This document shows positions 1 through 6,900 of a DNA stretch of 33,725 nt, piece after piece; within the stretch, counting starts at the first letter, position 1, and each line of letters begins with the position of its first letter. The notes beneath the pieces are model-generated. The model was not told the origin of the DNA, ran no database searches, and worked only from the letters and a program-made list of their open reading frames with translations. This DNA comes from Muribaculaceae bacterium (GTDB lineage Bacteria > Bacteroidota > Bacteroidia > Bacteroidales > Muribaculaceae), in NCBI GenBank assembly GCA_017449785.1, contig JAFTFA010000118.1:1-33725 (forward strand), given 5' to 3'. The position numbers and the translations under genes are program-made.

Positions 1-1
1 G

Positions 2-139
2 TTCGGGCAGATGAAGAACAACATGCAATACAAGCGCTTCCGCCACTTCGGCAAAGACAAGGTCACCATGGACTTTGCCTTCTTCGCCATCGCCTTCAAC
101 ATCAAGAAAATGGCCGCAAAAATCGCAAAATCCGCCTGA
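2..139 (+). CDS. 3' end of an IS1182-type transposase (cut by window edge)
   Basis: An open frame runs in from the left edge and stops with TGA at 137–139, giving about 45 residues. The text includes FRHFGKDKVTMDFAFFAIAFN followed by IKKMAA. A basic R-x-F-G-x-x-K-V stretch followed by a hydrophobic ALFAIAFNIKK-like helix is the usual C-terminus of DDE transposases of the IS1182 / IS5-like kind. The catalytic DDE residues would lie upstream of the window, so I cannot tell whether the element is intact. I could not identify a terminal inverted repeat with confidence. Its position beside a defence cassette and an integrase fits a mobile, often rearranged region. Confidence 0.7.
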   Translation, partial: FGQMKNNMQYKRFRHFGKDKVTMDFAFFAIAFNIKKMAAKIAKSA

Positions 140-235
140 AATCGCGGAATTACCCCCATTTTTGCCATTTTGCCGTCACAGCTCGGTCTTTACCTCATGA
201 GAATCGAGCGTACAGACAAAACAAAGAAAAAACAG

Positions 236-265
236 CCGCCTGAAAAATATCCCATTCTCAGGCGG
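236..265. terminator. 8-bp stem-loop downstream of the transposase
   Basis: CCGCCTGA (236–243) and TCAGGCGG (258–265) are perfect reverse complements around a 14-nt loop. The left arm is preceded by an A-rich run (222–232) and the right arm is followed by TTGATTTG. This suits an intrinsic terminator for the transposase, and possibly for transcription in the other direction. The T-tract is weak, so it could instead be part of the IS end. Confidence 0.45.
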
Positions 266-277
266 TTGATTTGCAAA

Positions 278-312
278 GAGGGTGAGCCATAACTGAATTA
301 TGACACACCCTC
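278..312. repeat. 35-bp imperfect palindrome upstream of the ATPase gene
   Basis: GAGGGTG (278–284) pairs with CACCCTC (306–312), and inside it CATAA (288–292) pairs with TTATG (298–302) around the 5-nt centre CTGAA. Two short mismatched patches separate the stems. It lies about 55 bp upstream of the predicted promoter. It may be an operator, a recombination site, or part of an insertion-sequence end; nothing in the sequence decides between these. Confidence 0.4.
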
Positions 313-366
313 ATGGTTTGAGATAAAAAAGTGAAAAAATATTGCAAAAAATCAGAGTTTATTAAT

Positions 367-394
367 TTTGTTTTATAGAAAATGTCTAACTTTG
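367..394 (+). promoter_or_regulatory. Bacteroidota-type promoter for the DUF4143 ATPase gene
   Basis: TTTG (367–370) serves as a −33 element and TAACTTTG (387–394) matches the −7 consensus TAnnTTTG, with a 16-bp spacer. Transcription would start near 400, about 40 nt before the ATG at 443. The surrounding sequence is strongly AT-rich. Confidence 0.55.
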
Positions 395-442
395 TAAGCC
401 AAACTTAATAAACCCACCCAATTCTTATTAAATATAATTTAT

Positions 443-1696
443 ATGAGTATCAGAAAAGATGTCATCAAACAGTGCCTGATTAGCAAGCAGCGCGAGGTGG
501 ATGAGGCGATGATTGTGAACCGTCCCATAGAATTCGAAGAGAATGGCAACTATGTAATAGTTGGCGTGAGACATGCAGGTAAGTCGTACCTGCTGTATCA
601 ACGTGTGCGACAACTACAGGCTGCAGGAAAAGGATGGGACGAGATTCTGTTTGTGGACTTTGAGGATGAGCGACTGGCAGAATTCCAGACGGAAGACTTC
701 AACAGTCTGCTAGAGGCCCATCTGGAACTATATGGCAAGAAGCCTGTGGTATTCCTTGACGAGGTGCAGAACATTCCGCACTGGGATAAGTTTGTGCGGA
801 GGTTGACTGATGCGAAATATAGGGTCTACGTGACGGGCAGCAATGCGAAGATGCTGAGCAAGGAGGTGGCAACTACGCTGGGCGGACGGTTCTTTATCTA
901 TGATGCGTACCCATATTCATTCAAAGAGTATCTGGCAGCGCAGCAGGTGGATCTGAAAGAGCATTGGGAGTATGACACGATTCAGAGAAGCGAAGTGAAG
1001 CGACATCTGAATGAGTACTTCTATTACGGTGGCCTGCCAGAGATCCTGTCGTTTAAGAACAAGCGGGCTATGCTTTCGAGTTTGTACCAGAAGATCTACC
1101 TGGGTGACATCTGTGCCCGAAACAACATTAAGAACGACAGGGTGCTGAACATCCTGATCAAAAAGATGGCAGAGAGCGTGAAGCAGCCGTTGTCGTATAA
1201 TAGACTGAGGAACGTGATAGTGGCAACAGGGTCGCCCATCAGTGTACCTACTACGATAGACTATGCTGGATATGCTGCAGACAGTTGGCTGATATTACCC
1301 ATGCAAAATGAGGTAGGCAAACTGACAGAGAAGGAATCGCAAAAGAAATATTACTTTATAGACAATGGCTTACTGAACCTCTTCCTGATGAATTCCGAAT
1401 CATCGCTGCTGGAGAATATGGTAGCAGTGGAACTCTGTAGACGGTATGGTAAAGAAAATGTTTATTATATGAATGCAGAAAAGGAAATTGACTTTATTAT
1501 ACCCGAAGGGAAGCTGGCCATACAAGTGTCATACAGCATAAAAGATCAGATAACGTGGGAGAGAGAAGTGCAACCGCTGGTGAAATATTCAAAAGGACAT
1601 CAAGATTGGAAGTGTATGCTCATTACTTACGATGAGGAGAGCACGGAAGACGGAATACCCGTGGTGCCAGTGTGGAAATGGCTGATGGACGTGTGA
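443..1696 (+). CDS. AAA+ ATPase of the AAA_14 / DUF4143 family
   Basis: This is a 417-residue protein, normal for the family. A Walker A motif GVRHAGKS lies at residues 41–48, and Walker B VVFLDEVQ with the catalytic DE at 106–107. A sensor-like VTGSNAKML sits near residue 130, followed by GGR. The C-terminal third is the DUF4143 region. It has a PD-(D/E)xK nuclease-like core: an upstream Glu in ENMVAVELC, EID at 348–350, then IQVSY in place of the usual xVK. The family is very common in Bacteroidales and archaea, and its cellular role is not established. There is no signal peptide, so it is cytoplasmic. It has its own promoter and lies 85 bp before the next gene, so it may or may not belong to the downstream cassette. 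The family assignment is firm; a defence role is inferred from position only. Confidence 0.9.
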   Translation: MSIRKDVIKQCLISKQREVDEAMIVNRPIEFEENGNYVIVGVRHAGKSYLLYQRVRQLQAAGKGWDEILFVDFEDERLAEFQTEDFNSLLEAHLELYGKKPVVFLDEVQNIPHWDKFVRRLTDAKYRVYVTGSNAKMLSKEVATTLGGRFFIYDAYPYSFKEYLAAQQVDLKEHWEYDTIQRSEVKRHLNEYFYYGGLPEILSFKNKRAMLSSLYQKIYLGDICARNNIKNDRVLNILIKKMAESVKQPLSYNRLRNVIVATGSPISVPTTIDYAGYAADSWLILPMQNEVGKLTEKESQKKYYFIDNGLLNLFLMNSESSLLENMVAVELCRRYGKENVYYMNAEKEIDFIIPEGKLAIQVSYSIKDQITWEREVQPLVKYSKGHQDWKCMLITYDEESTEDGIPVVPVWKWLMDV

Positions 1697-1781
1697 CATA
1701 GGGAGAGGAGCAGAACATACTTCGTGAGAAATTACGAATCTATGGAAATTAGGATTAACGGAAACTAGAAGTAAGAGAAAT

Positions 1782-2081
1782 ATGAATAACTCGGAAAAAT
1801 ATAAGGAGAATTACAATAAGCTGACCGCTATTGGAAGAGCTATATACTATGGCTTTATCTGTGAATTAAAAGAGCATGAGGCTATTATTGGCTCATATAA
1901 AAAGCTAAGCAAAAAACTCCTTGAGTTAGGAGAAGAAAACCTATTCTCGCTAACCTACCATAGGTGGTATAATGAGTGTTTGCGGTTAATTAAACAGTTG
2001 ATACCAGAACGATTGGATGACTTTGTTGGCTATCCACAACAAAAAAACAAGAGCCAACAAAGGAAGATATTGAGGACTTGA
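1782..2081 (+). CDS. Small hypothetical protein with a probable −1 frameshift
   Basis: The zero frame encodes 99 residues: charged, helical, no signal peptide. The middle reads YHRWYNECLRLIKQLIPERL and is followed by DDFVGY, a text I associate with uncharacterised bacterial accessory proteins but cannot name. The last residues after the A7 tract at 2041–2047 look non-coding (basic, low complexity). The −1 frame from 2048 continues with an acidic, protein-like tail (QEPTKEDIEDLIDRNDKIL…) to TAG at 2117–2119, giving a 112-residue product. The heptamer A_AAA_AAC at 2042–2048 sits exactly in the zero frame, as needed for −1 slippage. The alternatives are a real one-base deletion (a broken gene) or a homopolymer sequencing error. 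It stands at the head of the HEPN–SIR2–STAND cassette, 19 bp before the next ATG when the long form is counted. Confidence 0.6.
   Translation: MNNSEKYKENYNKLTAIGRAIYYGFICELKEHEAIIGSYKKLSKKLLELGEENLFSLTYHRWYNECLRLIKQLIPERLDDFVGYPQQKNKSQQRKILRT
2042..2048 (+). promoter_or_regulatory. Candidate −1 ribosomal slippery heptamer A_AAA_AAC
   Basis: The zero-frame codons are CAA (2040–2042), AAA (2043–2045) and AAC (2046–2048), so the seven bases form X_XXY_YYZ in the correct phase. Slippage by −1 would add 23 residues and end at 2119 instead of 2081. I see no strong stem-loop just downstream, which weakens the case for programmed frameshifting. Confidence 0.4.
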
Positions 2082-2138
2082 TAGATAGGAATGATAAGAT
2101 TCTTCATGAGGTTTTATAGGCGATAAAATAGTTGGTAT

Positions 2139-2861
2139 ATGGATAGAAATGCGTTAGACTGGTTGTTCACAACTGCACCACAAGCATTGGCTGCGCTTGT
2201 GGGTTTGATATTTGCTGGAGTCGCTTTTATACAGGGGGCTATCGATAAAGAAGCGGGGCAGGATGACTCCAGAGCGGATATTTGTAATGAGATGAAACGA
2301 GTAATACATGCTAACATGAAGTGGCTATTCTGGTTGGCGGGCATCTCCATCGTTTTAGACTTTATACTAATAGTTTTCAATCCAGTTGAAGATGGATTAC
2401 GCGTATCCCTAAATGGTTCTTTTGATCCTTATCTGTTAATAGCCGGTATTATTATCCTACTGAATGTTATAACTCTGGTCTTTTCACTGTGGTTCATCAT
2501 TAATGTAGCCAAACCAGATTTTTTCGAAAAAACTGTGGCCAAATTATCTAAAGATGTAAACGATGGTGATGTAGAGGTTAAGGATTTTGTGATGGACTAT
2601 ATTGAGATGGAGAAATCGCTACGTGCTTTGCCAATCTTTAAGGTACCACAAGGAGAAAAACAGCCATCAGTTACTGAAATGCTAAAAGAGCTGAAATATC
2701 GACAGTTTATGGAGACGCAGGACGTTGATAGGCTTTTCGCATTAACACGTTTAAGAAATTTGATTATGCATGGGGCAGACATAACCCATGTGGAAAGGAG
2801 TAACTCTAACGATTTGAAGAAGTATAAAAAGATGTTGGATGAGTTAAAGGATAACTTGTAA
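2139..2861 (+). CDS. Three-helix membrane protein with a C-terminal HEPN-type RNxxxH motif
   Basis: The product has 240 residues and I recognise no named family. Three hydrophobic segments lie at about 13–33, 62–80 and 98–122, so the N-terminal half should sit in the inner membrane. Residues ~125–240 are charged and predicted helical. They contain RLRNLIMHG, in which R206-N207-x3-H211 fits the RX4-6H catalytic signature of HEPN ribonucleases, including the typical polar residue after Arg. The soluble part is about the size of a HEPN domain. HEPN RNases are frequent abortive-infection and toxin effectors; membrane anchoring of one is less usual. The gene lies 53 bp upstream of the SIR2 gene on the same strand. 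The membrane topology is clear. The HEPN call rests on one motif plus helical context and needs a profile search. Confidence 0.6.
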   Translation: MDRNALDWLFTTAPQALAALVGLIFAGVAFIQGAIDKEAGQDDSRADICNEMKRVIHANMKWLFWLAGISIVLDFILIVFNPVEDGLRVSLNGSFDPYLLIAGIIILLNVITLVFSLWFIINVAKPDFFEKTVAKLSKDVNDGDVEVKDFVMDYIEMEKSLRALPIFKVPQGEKQPSVTEMLKELKYRQFMETQDVDRLFALTRLRNLIMHGADITHVERSNSNDLKKYKKMLDELKDNL

Positions 2862-2914
2862 AGTTGAGGTAGGAAAATAAAAATGGTTAGCTATTATAAC
2901 GAGGTCGTGGAGTT

Positions 2915-3949
2915 ATGAGCAAAACAATATATTACCTTGGTGCTGGAGCCAGTTATGGCAGAAGGGATGAGGATAAGAAGATTATAGAAGGTCTCCCCGT
3001 TGTGTCGGAGATACCGGAGCAGTTCGCTTTATTTCGAACCTATATAGAGACGGTTGTGATACCTTCTGATAGCGAGATGGTATTTCAAAACACTTACAGG
3101 CAGTCTGCATCCAATATAGAATCAGAGAGACGTGACATGCTCTATGATATTGATCAACTCATCAAAGGAATTCAAGAACACGCCACAATTGATACATATG
3201 CACGTAAACTCTATTTGACAGGCAGGGAGAGTGAATTCAAAAAACTAAAATCCGTCTTGTGCGCTTTCTTCGTATGGGCGCAACTGGTTTACAAACCTGA
3301 TGGCAGATACGATACTTTTCTGGCAAATGTGCTTGAAGAGGGGAGCCTGATGCTACCCAAAGATATCAGTATTGTATCCTGGAACTATGACTCTCAGATA
3401 GAGAATGCATACAAGGCTTATAATCATGACGGCAAATTGCCACTATTTGAAAAGAACATTCAAGGTAAATGGCCGAAACTAACGAACAGTGGCAGGATTG
3501 TTAAGATTAACGGTTCAGCGACGTTCGAGGATAGGTCTACCATCCAATATATCAGGGAAGATGAAAAGAACATGCCTGCAGCTCTACAGGTAATAGAATT
3601 TTATCACGATTCACAAGTTGATACATCAGGAATAGGTTTGGATTTCAAGACGCACCTGTCGTTTGCTTGGGAAGATTCACCAAACAATGAGAAAATTCAG
3701 TCAACCTTAACTCAAACCACAAATGATACTGAAATAGTAGTCGTAATTGGATATTCATTCCCGTTCTTTAACAGGGTTATTGATAGGGCTATTTTTAGCG
3801 GAATGCCAAATTTAAAGAAAGTGTACGTACAGGACATCAACCCTGATGCTGTTATACAAGCTATCCACGCTGTGCTGCCTTCGGATAGAAAAGTGAATAT
3901 TGAACCTATTAGAAACTGTGGGCAGTTTTACCTGCCCGTTGAATTATAG
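2915..3949 (+). CDS. SIR2-fold protein, possibly catalytically degenerate
   Basis: The 344-residue protein opens with IYYLGAGASYG; GAGAS (9–13) is the NAD-binding glycine motif of bacterial SIR2-like defence proteins. SIVSWNYDSQIE follows at ~152–163, with N157 and D159 at the positions of the conserved N-x-D of NAD hydrolases. IVVVIGYSFPFFNRVID near residue 275 matches the late SIR2_2 strand. The segment that normally reads K-L-H-G-S is K-I-N-G-S here (197–201), placing N199 where the catalytic His is expected. It may therefore bind NAD or a derived signal without hydrolysing it, or belong to a subfamily that uses a different base. There are no membrane segments. The stop is only 6 bp before the STAND gene's ATG, which implies co-translation and a shared function with that protein. 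Confidence 0.85.
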   Translation: MSKTIYYLGAGASYGRRDEDKKIIEGLPVVSEIPEQFALFRTYIETVVIPSDSEMVFQNTYRQSASNIESERRDMLYDIDQLIKGIQEHATIDTYARKLYLTGRESEFKKLKSVLCAFFVWAQLVYKPDGRYDTFLANVLEEGSLMLPKDISIVSWNYDSQIENAYKAYNHDGKLPLFEKNIQGKWPKLTNSGRIVKINGSATFEDRSTIQYIREDEKNMPAALQVIEFYHDSQVDTSGIGLDFKTHLSFAWEDSPNNEKIQSTLTQTTNDTEIVVVIGYSFPFFNRVIDRAIFSGMPNLKKVYVQDINPDAVIQAIHAVLPSDRKVNIEPIRNCGQFYLPVEL

Positions 3950-3955
3950 AACAAG

Positions 3956-6900
3956 ATGACAGGCCTTGATATTTTTGTCGGTTTCGTTACTTCCTATATA
4001 GCAGGTAACCTCCCTTCTTTAAAGCAAATGCTTTCGGGTGGGGATGATTTGTCGTTGCAGGAGAAGATTGACCATTGCTACCAGAGGGCATTGGAGAAAT
4101 GGTGCGCGGACGATGCTTTGAGGCAGCGGATTGCTCAACAAAGATTCTCAACCTTGCAAGAACTGACCGAAGTGGCAGAAAAGAACGACGAAGAGAATGC
4201 TGCCGCCATCAGGAGCCTTGTTAACTTATGGGCAGATGAACTGCGAAAGGATGACGAATGTGCTCACTTTATACAAGAACAGGCCATCAAAGAGGTGGGA
4301 GAGAAAGTTGACAATCTCAGTGTCCTGATTCAGTCAAATATCTCTGTAAATGAAACTCATAGGTGGAGAGGTTTACCCAAACACAAAGTTGTAGAAGGAT
4401 ATATTAGACGGTATTGTTCGCTAGAGAATTCGCAGGACAGTTTTGTTTACTACGCCCTGAAAATGAGAGAGAGGCATTGTCTGGCAGAATTTGTCACTGG
4501 TATTGCCGATGCACAGACTAACAAATTTATTATTTACAGCAGTGCCCAGACAGGAAAAACAACAGAACTCAAGCAACTTTGCTGGGAATTACAAGAAAGT
4601 GGACTCTATCTGCCCATTATGCTTGAAGTGCGTAATAACACTAAGCTGAAAAGAACGGAGCTGCCATCCGTTAGGTTTGAGGATGAAAAGGAAATCGTGG
4701 TGGTAATCGATGCGTTGGACGAGGTCAACGGTCAGAAGTATGACGATCTTGTTGAGGAAATCAGCGGGTATGCTTACGACCATCCTGAGATGAAGATTGT
4801 GCTATCCTGTCGGAGCAATTACCGAAGGGAAAAGGAACTGGAACAGTTTTGTGACTTGTTTTTAGAAGAATTGAGCTATGGAGATGCCAATGACCATATC
4901 AACCGTGTGTTAGGATCAGGAAATGGACTTGCCGCCATGATCAACGAGAATGAGTTGACAGATTTTGTCAGAAATCCGTTCTTCCTGAATGTGCTGATAG
5001 GAGCCTATAAAGACAACAATAAACAGCTACCAAGAAATAAGGCTGAGATATACCGATTGTTCATAGAAAAGAGCTACAATGAAGAGAATGAGGGCAAAAG
5101 AGTTAGGCTTGCAGTAAGGCATACCTTTGATGATTCCGTTAAGTTGCTTGAGAATGTCGCTTTAGGCCTGTCATTACTGAATGTGCAGACCCTAAGCGAT
5201 GAAGAACTGCTGAAGTGCTTGGATAATAATCCAGACAATATTACAGAGTGTCTGAGATATGACTTGATACGCTGTGAAAATGGTAGATACTCTTTCAAAC
5301 ATAATGCTTTCCGTGAATGGCTTGTTGCGAATTACCTTAAAAGAGAAGGAATAGAACGAGCTAAACAGCTTGCTACACAACCCACGGGCAGGATAAAAGC
5401 TGAATGGTATAATATTATTATGCTTTGGTGCTCCATGTATGGTAAAGGAGAGGAGAATGACATACAAGAGATTATCAAATGGTTGCGCACAGCCAGTCTG
5501 GAACTTATTATTTATATCGACCGCGACATGCTGAGTCCTGAGACACGATGCAAAGTGTTTAAGGGGTTGATGCTCGAATACAAATCGCTTGGTATTCGAA
5601 TGGCAAGTATTCTAACTCAGGACTACAAGAATCTGATAGAATTCGCTAAAAGTAAAGATTCGATAGGTTTTATCATAGATGAACTACAGGATGCGTCCAT
5701 AGGAACGGCTTATTATGCAGACTTGATGTGCCTTTGTTATTTCCTGAACTGGACATGGCTGCAATACGAGAGCAAGGAACTGACCAAAGCGCTGTTTGTG
5801 ACATTGGAACAGAAGACGAGAGAGGCACTGGCATGTGGAAATAAACACGATCTTTCGTTCCTGTACATGGACAATGATTTCTTTGCCCAAAAAGAATATT
5901 TGGAACGTTTTCTTTTCATAGTGCGTGATTCAGACCATTATGAGGCTATTCGTTCTATGGTGAGACTAATAGATTTATCAGACTACGTCGATGAATATGT
6001 GGATTATATTCTGGATAAAGAAAAACATGTTCATAATCAGCACGTGGGGAAAACTACCCATATAGTTTCGAGAACAGTTGTTTATGCTGCGTTGAGTAAG
6101 GTAAAAAAAGAAGATAACGTTAAAAAGATATTAACACATCAATTCTATAATCCGCATAGCTTCTACCGCGATGAATGGGAAGAGTATAAACAGATGATGA
6201 GCATCGTGCTCTCTTATTTGGCGGCATTTATCAAAGAAGGGCATGTGGATTGTGTCCCCATATTAGAAAATTACTACATTAGGCTGTTTAAAGATTATCA
6301 CTACCACTTTGATCGAAATGAACATGCCAAAGAGCTTTTGGCACTTATTAGAAACGCATATTTTGATGCCGGTTTACGAGAAGGCGGCAGAGCACAATTC
6401 AACAATAAGTGTTGGTTGATATTTGAAGAACAAGATCCAAAAGAAACTGAGCGTGACAATATTCGCAAGACCTTTTTTATGGCAGCATTGTGGATGACGG
6501 TGGATGACGTAAAAGAAGACTTCAGTCATTTTGATAAGGGGAATGAGCATCATCTTGCACAGGCTTCGTGGTATGGGGTGATGCCCTGTGAGGAAGTGGC
6601 AGGATATGCAAACACTCTTTACGGGGAAATGGCTCCAGCTAATACACGTTTATACAAACGAAAGGAACGACAAAGGACTTGTTTCAACGATTTCATGGAT
6701 TATTCAGTATTTAAGCAAGAAGTACTGGAGATGGTGGGCAGTCTTGACAAGTTTGAAACGCGCAAGGAGCATTGGAATTACCTTCGACAGCAAGAGGATG
6801 GATATAACCAATATGCCTATAGATTTATCCAGCATTATACCAATGATAATAACAGATATGATAAAGAGGGGATTATCAAAGGCATTAAGAACGAAGATGT

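Noticed and set aside
181..209. GCTCG…CGAGC inverted repeat after the transposase as an IS terminal repeat
   Set aside because: It is only 5 bp, and the other end of the element is outside the window, so it cannot be verified.
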